Positions 1-11,858 of a stretch of 18,446 nt of DNA are shown piece by piece (positions within the stretch are counted from its first letter, which is position 1; every line of letters begins with the position of its first letter). The position numbers were made by a program, and so were the translations under genes. The stretch is from Xanthoparmelia taractica. Its lineage: Eukaryota; Ascomycota; Lecanoromycetes; Lecanorales; Parmeliaceae. The stretch is taken from assembly GCA_033085395.1 (NCBI GenBank), contig JANQBS010000498.1, positions 1-18,446 on the forward strand, in the 5' to 3' direction. The notes under the pieces are model-generated. The model made no database searches, was not told the DNA's origin, and saw nothing but the letters and a program-made list of their open reading frames with translations.

Positions 1-3000
1 GGCGAGTATAGATCTCGTAATTTATTCTACGCTATTTCTTAATCTAGAACGCTATCTTAAAAATACTCTAAATTAACGAATATTTATATTATTTAAAAAT
101 ACTTTCCGCGCGTCTAAGAATCTTATCTTCGTCTAAAATATAATTATTTAAAAATAATTAATTTAATAAGCTAATACGAATCTTAAAGAGTTTCTAATTA
201 TTCTAAACGAGCTTCGCGAGTAATACGATCTCGAGGTGAAAATTACTTAATTATATAATTTCTTTTTTAAAGAAAATTTCAATTATAAATAAAAATATAA
301 AAAAAATAAAAGAAGAAGAAGAAGATTAGAATCGTATTCGATCGAGTTTAAATAGCTTATAACTATCTATAATAATAAGTATAAGATCTTTAATATTAAC
401 TTCGAAGATCTCGTAAAAGATCTATTAATTTAATATAAATTTTAATTTTAATTAGACGCTCTAAAAAGTTCTCTTATCTTCTAATATTAATCGACCATAA
501 AAAATCTTAATAAAATAATTAAATTAGTTAAATATCTAATAAGTTAAAAGTTAATTAAGATTATTTTAATAATAAGATAATTAGAATCGCTTACGTCAAG
601 TCACGTATTAATAAAAAAGTCGCTAAAGTTATTTATACTCGATTTTATCGTCTAAGCTTTAATCTTTATTAAAATTATTAATAAGATTCTAAATAATCTA
701 TAGAAGTTATTCGAGAACTTAAATCGTAAAGTAAATAAAACTTATAAATATAAGATCTTAAAGTAAAAAGATCTCTTATTTAGCGATTTCTATTAAGATT
801 TTAAATATCTCGCTCTAAAATTAAATATATTAAATAAAGTCTAACTTCGAAATATAAATAAGAAGCTCGTTTCTCGTCTTCGTACGATTTAAGCTAACTT
901 CTCTATTAAGTTTATTATAATATTCGCTCTAAAAGTATTCTTAACTTAAACGAATAATAAGTATTATATTATATATTAGAAAAAGATAACTAAAAAGATT
1001 AAGAAGATTATAAATAAGATATAAGACTTTAAGTATATAACGTTTATCTTTAATTCTATAAATATCTTTTTTTCTTAAATAAATCTAATTTCTCGACGTC
1101 TCTCTTTCTCGCTATAAAGTAATAATAACGAAAAATTATTAAAAATTAAAAGAAAGATATTTATTATATTTATTATAAGAAGAGATATTTATTATTCGCT
1201 TATTTAAAACGTCGATCTCTTTATTAAATTAATAAGATTAAAAATTAGAATAAAGAGAATTTCGTGAAATCGAAGTCTAAATAATTCGATTCGAGAAACT
1301 TATAATCTTATTTATAATTATAAATTAAAATAAGATTCTATTCTTATATAATCTAAAAGAGACTTAACGTAAGTTATTCGCATCGAAATTATTTTTAATT
1401 CGAGAAAGTCTAACTTTTTAAAAGAAGATTTATTACGTTTAAATTCTTATCGATATAGAGACTATTAAATACACGTTTATTAATAAACGTCTAATTCACG
1501 AGATTTACTAGCTATTAAGCATATAACTTATTTCTCTTATAAAGTATAGATTAATTTAAGACTATAATAAATAACTTAGTAAGAAACTTATTATTTATAT
1601 TATATATCTAAATCTTATTCTTTCGAGATATAAAAAACTTATAGCATTAATACTTATAGCGAATTTAAGATAATATATAATTATTCTAGATAAATTATAA
1701 ATAAATCGCTTTAATATACTTCTAGATATAAGTAACAATTCTATTCTCTTTCGAGATTATTTATTATAAACTTCTTTTATTTTTATTACTTATTTCTTTA
1801 TTAAATTAATACTCTTAATCGAGACTTCTAAATTAATTAAATCTCGATTAAAGATTTTCACTTATCTTTAATTTATATCTACGGGTCGGAAAGGTGTGGT
1901 ATATTTGATGGTATGGGATCAGTTTTTCGAATATTATATCGAAAGATTTAGAATATCCCATACTCTCATTGGGTTTTTAATAAATATATTACGTAATATT
2001 TTTTTATATTCTAAAAATACGTAAAAAGCTTAAGCGAACGCTTATATAATTATAAAATTCTATAAATAGATTAAAAAGATATAATTTTTTAAAAAAAGTT
2101 GAAAAAAAGTTAAAAACGACTATGTTCAACAGATACCACACCTTTCCGACCCGTAGATATCTAGATATTTTTAATGATTTTAAAGTCGATTAGCTTTCTT
2201 CGCATCGTTCTTATAATTATAAAATTAAGTTTATTAATAATTCTAAGTTGTCTTAGAGTCGCGTTTATCGTATATCTTTTTATAAGCTTTAGAAGATTAA
2301 AGAGTATCTAATGAATAATTTATTTAAGAACTTTATTACTTCTAATAAAACTTCTTATTTATTATTAATTCTATTTACTCTAAAGATTAACGATAATCTT
2401 CGTTTCTATATAAATTATTAAAAATTAAATATTATAATAAAATATAATTAATATTCACTTTTTCTAATAGAGAAAGTTATTAATAAAATTAAGAAATATC
2501 GATATCTTATTCGTCTAGATATTATCGTTACATTTAATAAACTACGAATAAATCTCGATAATAAGAATTATACGATCTTTATTATAGTTCTCGAAGTCTA
2601 TAAATATCGAGTACTACTCTTTAAATTAATAAATAGATCGAGTAATTTTTAATAATACATTAATAATATTTTATTCGATTTTCTAAACGAGTTTTATTAA
2701 GTCTATTTAAACGATATTCTTATTTATAATTAAACGAAGATGAAATATTAAAAGCACATTAAATAAGTTCTTTAACGTTTACGAAAGATTAATCTAGAGA
2801 CTAATATTAAGAAATACGAATTTAATATAAAAGAAATCGTATTTCTAAATATTATTATAATAAGAATTAATCTACGAATAAATTCTTATAAAATCGAAGT
2901 TATACTTAGGTAAAATATTTCTACGAATCTAAAAGAAATTTAAGACTTTATAAAATTCGTAAACTTTTATTAACGCTTTATTTATAAGTTTTTTAAGTTA

Positions 3001-5060
3001 ATTAAGTCTCTAATTAATCTTACGAAGAAGAATACTTTCTTTATTTAAAATAAAGTCTTTATTAAATTATTCGAAGATCTTAAAAAGCGTATAATTACTA
3101 TCTCAATTCTACGTTATTTTAATTTTAAACGTTAGACTATTTTTAAAATTAATTCTTTTAATTATATATTAAAAGAAATCTTATCTTAATATAACGATAA
3201 TAAAGTTATATTTAATAATATTTATAGTAAGACTATAATTTTAGCGAAATATAATTATTATATTTATAATAAGAAGTTATTAGCGATTATTCGATACTTC
3301 GAATATTAAAGATTAAAATTAAAATATATCGAGCTGTTTATTTAAGTATTTATTAATTATTAAATCTTAAAAATCTTCATGAAAAATAAGAAGCTTACGC
3401 GTCGTTAAGCTCGCTATCTAGATATTCTATTTAAATTTAACTTTTAGATTCTCTTTCGTACTAAAATAATTAATAATAAGATTAACGTTCTAATAAGAAT
3501 ATTATTATCTAATTTAGCGAACGAAGCTAATAAAAGAAGTTAATATTAATATTAAACGATTTTTATCTCGAATCGCGTTTAAATTCGAGTTATAAAGATT
3601 AAAGAAGATCTATTTAAACGAATTTATAAGGTCAATTAAAAAGATTTTATATATAACGAATTTCGTGAGATAATAAATTATAATTAAGCTAAACTTTATA
3701 ATTACACGCTAAGTAGATGTTATATTATTAATAAAGCACTCTTTAAGAACGAACTACTATAGATATTAATCGAGTTTTATACGAAGCTATTAAAAAAGAT
3801 TTATAATTAATCTTCTAGCGATTACTTAGATATATAAAAAACGATTAATTTACTTGTACGTTATTACTATTAATCTAACTACGTTAAAATAATTAAATAA
3901 TATATTCGTAACTATTATTATTATTAACGTAGTAAAGTCCCTCGAGATAAAACAAATAGACTATTAATATTACTTCTTATTTCTCAAGAGTGTTAATAAA
4001 ACGTTTTTATAATTTTATTATCGATCTACTCTTATTAGACGATTTTAACGCTATCTATATTCTTATATATTATCTTATAAAGAAACGTTACTACGTATTA
4101 TATTATTAAAAAGATAACGATTATTTATTCGAGAAACTTATTTAAACTCTTATATAAAATCTCTTTCGATTACATGAATTATTATAATCTCTTACATTAG
4201 ATAGAGATATATAATTTATATCTACGCTCTAAAAAAGTCTCTATAAGCGATTACACATTAGAATTAATTTATTTATTGTCTATTATTTCGAAACGAACGA
4301 TTAGATTAAAAGAGCTAATTAAAATATAAAGTAAGATTTTTATATTTATTATAATTATTTATAAAACGATTAAATTAATTAAATTTTTATAATAAAATTT
4401 AGTAATAATAATAATAATATCTTATTCGCTATATTTCTTACTTTCTTCTACTTTAATCGAGGTTTTTATTCTCGTATATTCTTCAATCGAGATTATACTT
4501 TTTATAAGATTATACGCGAACGCTTATAAGTCTTAAGAATAGAAGATATTACGATTAGAATAAAAAAGATTTTAAAGTTTAAATAATTATAATTAAAAAG
4601 AATACGTAAAACTATAAAGATATAGACGATTAAGTTTAATTATCGTTTAAAAATATTAGAATTAAACGTCTCTATAAGAATCTCGAAGATAAATAACTTA
4701 ATTTATATAGAGTTTTTAAGCGAGTCGATATCTTATATTATTTAGAACTCTCTTATAATATAAGAATTTATTTAATCTTTAATCTCAAAATACTTAGATT
4801 TACGATTATAAATTCTTTATCGAAATATAAGCACGATTTTTTTAAATTTATAATAATTAATAAGAAAAAATAATAAAATATAAACGATATATTGAACTTT
4901 AAATATTATTACGAGCGACTTTAATATAAAATTAAATAGACCGAGCTAAATAGAGATAATAATTAATATTATATAAATTAAGATAAGTTCGAAGACTCTA
5001 AGAAAGTAATAAATAAATTTTATAAATAATATTTTAATAAATCGCGCTAGACTTAATAGA
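1..5060 (+). pseudogene. Gypsy gag-pol polyprotein relic with chromodomain
   Basis: Domains are read by translating through stops and allowing for C-to-T and G-to-A changes. A gag-like part (1 to about 1400) is assumed from position only. The protease is near 1440-1760, with a readable tail SRYKKLIALILIANL. The reverse transcriptase is near 2160-2900: RLDIIVTFNKLR, then VYLNDILIY, where the catalytic YLDD has become YLND through G-to-A. The RNase H core is near 3110-3400 (YNYYIYNKKLLAIIR). The integrase is near 3700-4350: the zinc-binding end includes RSKVPRDKTN, and the DDE core follows. The chromodomain is near 4880-5045 (DILNFKYYYERL). Protease and RT fall in the same frame once the 274 inserted bases (MITE plus one TA) are discounted. 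The integrase shares the RT frame, but the chromodomain lies in another, so an indel lies between. Nothing here can be translated intact. Confidence 0.88.
1882..2153. mobile_element. TA-flanked MITE (Tc1/mariner-like), copy 1
   Basis: A 272-bp non-coding element with near-perfect terminal inverted repeats: CGGGTCGGAAAGGTGTGGTAT on the left, its complement on the right. It is flanked by a duplicated TA (1880-1881 and 2154-2155), the target-site signature of the Tc1/mariner superfamily. It sits in the pol frame of the Gypsy element, in the linker between protease and reverse transcriptase. Closing up the site gives ATATCTAGATAT, a perfect 12-bp palindrome centred on the TA. The inside is AT-rich and has no coding capacity, so mobilisation would need a transposase supplied elsewhere. 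A second copy begins at 18210. The termini keep their G and C residues while the host element around them is heavily RIPped. Confidence 0.93.
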
Positions 5061-5129
5061 GAATTAGACTACGATTAATTTTTATTTATTATTTAAATTA
5101 TTCGCCAGTATTACGATAAACTTAGCGAA

Positions 5130-5466
5130 GAACCTCGGCCCGATTAAGCTTCGAGCAAATCGAAACGTCTCACACCTCGTTTCTATATTAGTATACGTTT
5201 CTTCTAGATATTCTAAATTATTTCTATATACGAATACTATTCTTTTATAGCGCTAAAACATCGCTAATCGAGGAAAGAGATAATATTACAAGTGTAATAA
5301 TTATATAGATCTATAACGCCAAGTCGGCTTATCTTCTCAATCGAAACTAGTCTCTATAGATCTTGGCGTCCCTTATAGATATTTCTTCCTAGATAGATAG
5401 TTTCTCCTTAGACTTAATTTATTCGTTACATATCAATATTAACTTAATCTAATTGCAGTCCTAACA
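5130..5466 (+). repeat. 3' LTR region of the left Gypsy element
   Basis: This stretch follows the chromodomain and matches, inverted, about 15750-16090. Shared tracts include the one around CGAAACGTCTCACACCTCG and the terminal TTGCAGTCCTAACA. The right edge (5466) is firm from the shared end. The left edge is approximate, because the LTR start is not obvious and no second LTR of this copy lies in the window. It is less AT-rich than the coding body. The two copies differ mostly by C/T and G/A transitions. Confidence 0.7.
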
Positions 5467-7700
5467 AATAGTACGTAATTCGCTATTTTCTTTCCGCGAG
5501 AAGACTCTCGAAGCTATATTATTTATATTATTTATATAGACTTCTAGAATTGTTCGATAATTAATTACAACGAGTATCGAGTTAATACTATTTTCGAATA
5601 TATTAGAGAATCTACGAGAGTCTCTATAGAAGTTTACTCGTAACGAGATTATAATAGCTCAATATAGTCTCTTAATAAAATAACGATTAGACGCTATAAT
5701 TACGATTAAAAATATTTATAAATCTCGTAAGTTAGAGATAAATAAGATACTTTAGAAGAGAGAAGTTCTTTATTTTAAAAATACTCGTCGTATAAATTAA
5801 GAAAGACGTTAACTTAAATGAGCACGTGAATAGAAATAAGAGATCGCATAATTATCGGCAAAAAGTAAAGTTGAATTTTCAATTTAGAATTTACGGCCCG
5901 CTTCGTTAGCGAGTTTTGTACGCGATTAGCGTAAGTAGCAATTAAGCTTTTTCGTTAGTAGTCGTAGCACGAATAATAACTTTACTTTTATTATTGATAG
6001 TCGATAGCGTAAATAGTAATTTATTCTTAGTTATTAATAATTGTTAATATATATAATAATTAATTTTTAATTATCTATCTCGATTAGTAGTATTAATAAA
6101 TTTTTTTTATAAATTAATAGATATTAATATAATAAATATTTTATAACCTCTTAATATTTATTTATTAATTATTATTATTTATATATTAAAGTATTCTATA
6201 GATTAGCTTATTACTATTATTATCTAATACTATAATTCGAGTCTTTATAATCTCTTAATTATCTATATACTCTCTTCGTCGCTCTTATATTAATTACTAG
6301 AAAATCTAGATCGTAAATACTATTATATTAATTTTAATTAATATAATTATTAATATAAAAAATTTCTTTATTTTTAATCGTAACGAAAATAAAATAAGCG
6401 CTTCTTTTAATATATGAAAGTTTATAAAATTAATAACTTTCTATCGTGCGTGAATTAATTAGATTAAACTATCGTGCTTGTTTCACCTCTATTATATTAT
6501 AATATTCTTATATCTACTCGTTATATCGATATTTAAAAATATCTATTAGAATACCTTAAATTCGTTATAATCGTCCTTTTTAATCTCTATTATCTAAATC
6601 TAGAATCTCTATTATAATTTATATCTATTCTATTAACTTATCACTTTAAAATATTAATATCGTCGCTTGCTCTATCTGGAATTCTTATATTCATATATGA
6701 TCGCGTCGCTATATCTTATTAATAAACTTTAATATCGATATATATTTAATAAGATTCTTTTTTAGACGATCGATATTAAATAAGTTATTATTTATAATCT
6801 TTTAGCTAGTAATTAATCTAAAAATATTTATAAAATAGTTATTTAACTAAGTATAGTCGATCTCTCGACGATCTATATTAACGTTAAACTAAAGCTTATT
6901 GTAATTTATATTCTTTATACGATCTATTTTAATAAACGAGATAAGAGTTTTTATAAAGTTATTAAGCTATAATCGATCTACGATAGTCTTTACCCCTCGT
7001 TATATCTTATAATTATATTTATATTATATCTTTAAAGACTCGTCGCCGACTAAATTAAACTTTTATTCTAAGTTATTTAGATTTAGACGATATTTAATAG
7101 TAATAGATTTATCGTTTAAATTACTAATAACTCTTAAAGTTATCTTACTTTCTCGATATAGAATTATATTCGCTATCGCTATTATATTAATATTTTATAT
7201 ATTATTATTTATTATTTATTCTAAAAAATTTTCTCGCTTGTTTATTAAAGAATAAACTCGCTTTAATATCTCTATATATACGCGCTTTAAGATTTACGTA
7301 TTATATTTATCTATATATCGTAGACTCGAATAATAATAATATAATAACTTATAGTGTGTTATTTAACGAAATTAAGATGTTCTTCGTTCGTATTATTATC
7401 TATCGATTAATACTCGCGTAAGGCTTTCTTTAGTAGATTTATTCTAAATTTCATTATAGATAAATATCTTAGACTTTCTTTGTTATAAGAGCGATATCTT
7501 ATTAATATTATAAAGTCGATTATCACTCGATCTATTTATAGTGAATCGAGAAAGTTCTTAATAAGCAACGACGTAAAAATCGATATTAGCTATTATAATA
7601 TTATCTTTTTCTTCTCTCTCGTTTATTAACTTACGCGATTAAAATATAGAAATCTTTTAAGATTAATGAAATAAGAAACTTATCGAAATCGATTATCTAA
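5467..7700. other. AT-rich RIPped DNA, no gene assigned
   Basis: This is strongly AT-rich sequence with CpA depletion. At 5700-5815 the plus strand reads as a Lys/Arg-rich, mostly open stretch (KSRKLEINKIL, then KREVLYFKNTRRIN). That could be the tail of a transposase, but I cannot place it in a family. Around 5880-5960 there is a patch with more GC (near CGGCCCGCTTCGTTAGCGAG) and no coding sense. The part from about 6500 to 7700 probably belongs to the transposon relic read on the minus strand above 7700, but I could not confirm domains there. No RNA gene or intact open frame was seen. Confidence 0.5.
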
Positions 7701-8810
7701 TATATTTTATATCTTAACTTCTATTCTTTTAACTCTAATCGCTTTATAAAATTATAAAATTATATATTCTATTATATCGTAGATAAAGAAGTTATATAAT
7801 ATATTAAATATCTAAGCGATGTGAATATTAAATAGATAATATTTTTAATTAAAGTTCGAGATATTATACGTATTTATTTCTATCGAAATATACGACTTAT
7901 ATTATTATTTAAAAAGTCGCAATTTTATTAAATCGTAAATACGAGTTTTATAACTTATATATAGATTCTCGCGCTCGCCGAGAGCGATCTTATAAATAAA
8001 ATAGTAACGATTACTCTTAACGAAGATAATAAGTATCTACTTCTTATAATTATTCGTTGTAATAGTTAGCATAGAATAATATCTTCGAATAACGCTATTC
8101 GCGTATATTAGATTAATTTCTATCTTAGAATACTTTTTTAGCGCTAGCAATGTTAGTGTTAGCGTAAAACACGCAAAGCGATATTAATAATAACTTACGT
8201 CTTAATATATAGCTTATCACGTAATAATAGATCTCTATTCTAGCACGCTTATAAATAATAAATATAAATTTTAATAACATTAATTCTAAACGTCGAGAAG
8301 TACGTCGCGTCTTGCGATTAAGATTATCTATAGTAATATAAATCGATTACGTTTACTAATTCTCGTGTGTCTAAGATAAATATATTTTATTCGTTCTTAA
8401 TATAATTAAAATAATAATAGCGTTAAAGAAGAGCTAATCTTATTTCTCTTATTATTAATTTATAGTATATATCTCGCTAAAGATTAACTCTTTATTTCTA
8501 TTTTATTATTAAATTAAAATATATATTATATTAGAGATAAAAGAAATATAGTTAATTATAAAGTCTATTAAGTTTATTATATTGCGATAAAGAATATTAT
8601 ATTTAATAGCTAATAATTCGATCTCGAAGCGTTCTTATTACTCGATTAAGATAATCTTTTTAATTATATATATTTTCTTCTTTAGTATAGTTACACTATC
8701 GAAACTAACGATATTATAAAACGATCTTAAACGTACATTTTTAAAAAACTTAAAATAAACGATAAAAAGTAATATTTTTTTATTAGATTTTTAATATTTA
8801 TTTTATATGA
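7700..8810 (-). pseudogene. RIP-degraded plavaka-type (KDZ/Tnp2-like) transposase
   Basis: Read right to left from about 8720, one frame gives a long interrupted protein. Its middle resembles the conserved core of fungal plavaka transposases. A segment ELIFSEIYT (near 8480) stands where that family has a metal-site region ending in WWW; the stops after it are what TGG gives after G-to-A. Then come LRTNKIYLS and SIYITIDNLNRKTRR (near 8330), matching the family pattern of a conserved VYxTIGN block followed by xxTRR. Next is a segment ending in KRARIEIYY, and near 8100 NSVIRRYYSML, like the family's RRCYPxL block. Stops fall at former Trp and Gln codons, as RIP predicts. The N-terminal part is cut at the compartment edge (about 8810). 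No terminal repeats were found. The family call rests on motif recall, not on a search. Confidence 0.65.
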
Positions 8811-10424
8811 TTAGTGGAATAAGAAATAAGGAATTTTTAAAATGCCCATGAGATGGGCGTGACGGCACCACCAGGAAGTATCCTCCCGATGGATATCCGT
8901 CATATCCATCGGCATGCACGATCCACGGGGGCGATGCAACATCTGCGAGAGCACTATATGTATGGGTCTCACACCATCAGTTGGCTCTTCATTCGAATTC
9001 TTTTCATTCAGAGCAATCGCATTCTTTTGTCCCATCCACCCACGCCTGTGTATATAGCTAGCTAGACAGCCACTCCAGGACTATGCCGCCTAGGTGTAGG
9101 GAGGTTTCTAGCGCTAGGGCACGTCCAGGGGCCAATCTAGGCCTGCTAACGACCTAGCTGGGCCTACTGACTGCTGACCTTAGCGTTGGGACGGCCCAAT
9201 CAACTATCTACAGTACTGCTTGGTCCCGGTGTGTATGCCTTCATGAATGAGAACACTAACGATACATGCGGCCGCGGTGGTGACTTAACAGTCGGCGGTG
9301 TGTACTACAGGTACATATGATATAATACGCCGGAATCTACAAGACTGCTGTTGCTAACACAGATAGGGGCGATCCCAATCAAGGGGACTGCTAGACGCTC
9401 AAGTCTACTCGGAAGAACGAATTCCAGATGCAGATGGAGTATACGATTTATTTGTGAATCAGGGAGGAAGGGGGTTGAAGGGGGTAAAGCGAATAAAGGA
9501 ACCAAGTGGCAAGGAGGGTGAAATGGGAAAATGCACACATGGATGGCGATCTTTCTTCCTTCGACCAAAATACGCTCATTTCGATGCAATTCAGCAGCAG
9601 CAGATAGACTTTGATATTTCCAGTACATGTGTGTTACAATCTCTTTCCCCTACATAGGATTTCCATCTCTGCAAGCGTTAAGTCCGTAAGTTACGACCGT
9701 GATCTCGTACGCTTACTCTCCGAGAATATAATGATCTAACGGTTAGCTATACTTAATTCTCAGTAGTATCAAGGCAGTCTACCGGTTCTCTGTGGAGTAG
9801 ATTTCTTGCACCAGTCTCATTAAAGCTCTACTCTATCATGTTAATGTAAGTAGAGACCCAAACAGTCTTAATCCCCCTAAGGATTGGCCACTATCAACAG
9901 CAAGCCAATATCTGAAAGCGTATAGAGTAGATATTACGGCAGCCACTTACTTTTAAAGAGGGACTACAGGGGTCAGCGTCTACAATAAAGGGTTTCGTGA
10001 CTAAAGGCAGAGGAGCAAGTTTTGTTGTATTGTGGTCATAATGCAAGGGCTCACGCAGCTGGGGATGATTTAGTAGCCTTGCTGGACTCTTTAGTGCCGA
10101 TACCATCCATGACTTGACTGCGCCGGCCTTGTAAGGCTATTCTAGATTCTTGTAGATATGTCGGTGGCGTAACAACAGGGCTGGAGCGGCCGAAAACTCT
10201 GCACGAATCCGACCACTTTCGAAAATGGGATACTCTCTTACTACTTTGCAGCTCTCGAGACTGCAAGTAATGCATTTTTTGCTACATGATATGATTTTGT
10301 ATCGGTTCCTTCTAGTCTCGCAAATATTCCATGCATCTCGATATGTATCGTACGACGTATTGTATGCAGACTGCTGATAAAAACCTTATCAAAGAGCTGA
10401 GGGTCATGATCTTTGCTTCAAACT
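8811..10424. other. Balanced-GC intergenic part of the island, no gene supported
   Basis: Base composition changes abruptly here from AT-rich RIPped DNA to near 50% GC with normal CpA and TpG. All open frames are short (about 110 codons or fewer), overlap on both strands and recall no known family, so I call none of them genes. Visible structures are a hairpin at 8844-8858, an 11-bp perfect inverted repeat at 8886-8912, and CTAG-rich sequence at 9055-9160 including the palindrome CTAGCGCTAG (9108-9117). No tRNA or 5S rRNA pattern was recognised. The stretch may hold decayed remnants or regulatory DNA. Confidence 0.5.
8886..8912. repeat. Perfect 11-bp inverted repeat with 5-nt spacer, next to a hairpin
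   Basis: CCGATGGATAT (8886-8896) is followed by five bases and then its exact complement ATATCCATCGG (8902-8912). About 30 bp upstream, GCCCAT-GAG-ATGGGC (8844-8858) forms another small perfect hairpin. Both lie just inside the boundary between RIPped and normal DNA. There is no T-run behind either one, so a terminator reading is not supported. They could be a transposon end or a protein-binding site. Confidence 0.6.
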
Positions 10425-11858
10425 TCAGCCTCTTGCCGCCACTCGGGCCGCTACCTGGAAACACGCGGACAACAACAGCAACCCTCCTGCCCATATCTGC
10501 AGCCCCAACCAACTTTCGTTGTCCAAGATCGCACCAGCAATAGGATTTCCAACCGCGAGCGTTACCCCGCATGCCCCCGTGAGCATTCCGAGGCGTGTTC
10601 CAATGGTACCTAAATCCGAAGACAAGCTGAAGCGGATTGGACCTCCGAGCGAAAGGAGAGCCCCAGAAGCAAATCCATAGAGAATACTAAAAGTGATAAT
10701 GGTGGAAGTGCTTCTGACGGCGATCCACGCAAATGGGAGGATTGCGGTTGCGAATGCAAAGGGAATCTGCATGTTCATTGGTCCAGTGGACTTGTCAGAT
10801 AAAGGTTTGGTACAAGGCGACCAAAGAAGGATCCGGCGCTGACAATAGGGAGAAGAAGTGCCGCAATGCGCGGGCTTGTGTTGCGTTTTGACAGGGCGTA
10901 CAATTGCACGTAGAAGAACGCCATGTAAAGACCCATGACGCCGAAAAATTCGGCCGCGCAGAATAGAAGGTACGGGGTATCTCTAAACAGTGCAACATCG
11001 AGGATTTGACAAAGCTTGGTGGATGGAATTCGTCGTTTCATGCCAGCGATGGGGCATCGCCGAGATACCAAGCATGATGAATGCTATGATCCGTGTTGTC
11101 CAGCCAAAGCCCAGGGATGGCTCGATTTGTCGGAATATCATAGGAAAGACGGTAGGGCGTTGTGTGATGGCCATCAGCTTCTTTGTCTCACGGCACATAG
11201 AAAGTAGTTTGGACTGATATCTCTACTGCCCATCGTCCCGACTCCAAAAGCAGTCGACGACTTTTTCTTGAGATACTGCGATATGATGCCCGCACCTGGT
11301 AGATACAGGAGACCGTTGCCGATTCCAAACGCTACACCCTGGGCCAAGATGAACTTCCAGTAAGTGCCGCAGATACTAGTCATCATCATACTCAAAATGG
11401 CGAGAACGCTGTCCAAGTATAACAGACTGCGCGCGTAACCAGCGTCGTACAGAGATCCGGTAACAAAGCCGACTATGAGAAGGAATGAGCCATGTATGGA
11501 CCCAATCCATGTGATGCTAGACGCCGACTCGGTTCGGAGGGTGTTAAGCTGGCAATATGTCTGGAAGACTCCGTACGTATTTCCCACTCCCCCACAACGC
11601 GGTAACATATACCGTTACTCGAAAGCTCTTGAACAGGGCAGCAGGAACCTTACAGACTAACCAAGTGTTCAGATATACGCAGAAAGTTCCTGCGACTCGT
11701 AGCCATGCCCTAAAACCTTCATCTGGGACGGCATCTGCTGGTGTAGACGCATGAACATTGAAGTGAGCACCGATTAGGTAAGAGGGAAGTGAAATGCAAA
11801 GGTAAGATAATCTGAGAAAATCGATGTGGAAGACAAAAGGAATAAAGGATATGCCCAA
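10425..11858 (-). pseudogene. MFS monocarboxylate-transporter-like gene, frameshifted
   Basis: The pieces together cover the fungal MCT-type major facilitator family, 12-helix permeases for carboxylates and related solutes. The N-terminal signature DEGFRAWLRVAGTFCVYLNTW (about 11670-11730) is followed by a plausible 67-nt intron (11587-11653, GTAAGG to GAG). After it come GNTYGVFQTY, WIGSIHG, LYDAGY and LAQGVAFGIGNGLLYLP (to about 11290), FGWTTRIIAFIML (near 11090), GLYMAFFYVQLYALS (near 10910), and TIGTRLGM and VGNPIAGAIL in the C-terminal half, ending at 10425. The frame breaks near 11175-11230 (frameshift, perhaps with a damaged intron), at a four-base G run (11051-11054 on the plus strand), and near 10783-10800. 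Standard introns cannot repair the last two. The true start is unclear: the reading from 11858 gives an unusually hydrophobic leader. It diverges from the synthetase gene. Base-call errors are the main alternative to true decay. Confidence 0.82.
11587..11653 (-). other. Predicted intron in the transporter pseudogene
   Basis: On the minus strand a GTAAGG donor (from 11653) and an AG acceptor (ending at 11587) bound 67 nt. Removing them joins the VYLNTWLV coding stretch to GNTYGVFQTY in phase 1, which restores the expected order of the family's first helix and the following loop. The acceptor context (GGGGGAG) is not pyrimidine-rich. Confidence 0.55.

Larger units (their letters stand above)
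1..5466 (+). mobile_element. RIP-degraded Ty3/Gypsy LTR retrotransposon, 5' end outside window
   Basis: This is one degraded LTR retrotransposon running left to right. The order protease, reverse transcriptase, RNase H, integrase, chromodomain is that of Ty3/Gypsy chromoviruses. The 3' end is placed at 5466 because the sequence ending in CCTAACA there recurs inverted at 15750, as TGTTAGG, where the second copy starts. No 5' LTR is visible in the first 5 kb, so the element starts upstream of base 1. The whole body shows RIP: CpA is nearly absent, TpA is abundant and CpG survives. Stop codons interrupt every domain at former CAA, CAG and TGG positions. A MITE is inserted at 1880-2155. The element is inactive. 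Chromoviral integrases of this kind are known to favour heterochromatin, which fits the compartment. Confidence 0.9.

Noticed and set aside
1..8800. Possible CRISPR-like or satellite array in the AT-rich region
   Set aside because: The apparent repetition is low complexity caused by RIP. No regularly spaced identical units were found.
8844..8858. Hairpin as a transcription terminator
   Set aside because: There is no T-run after it, no adjacent gene that would use it, and the genome looks eukaryotic.
9305..10275. Short open frames on both strands in the left half of the island
   Set aside because: All are about 110 codons or fewer, overlap each other and show no family motif or splice pattern linking them.
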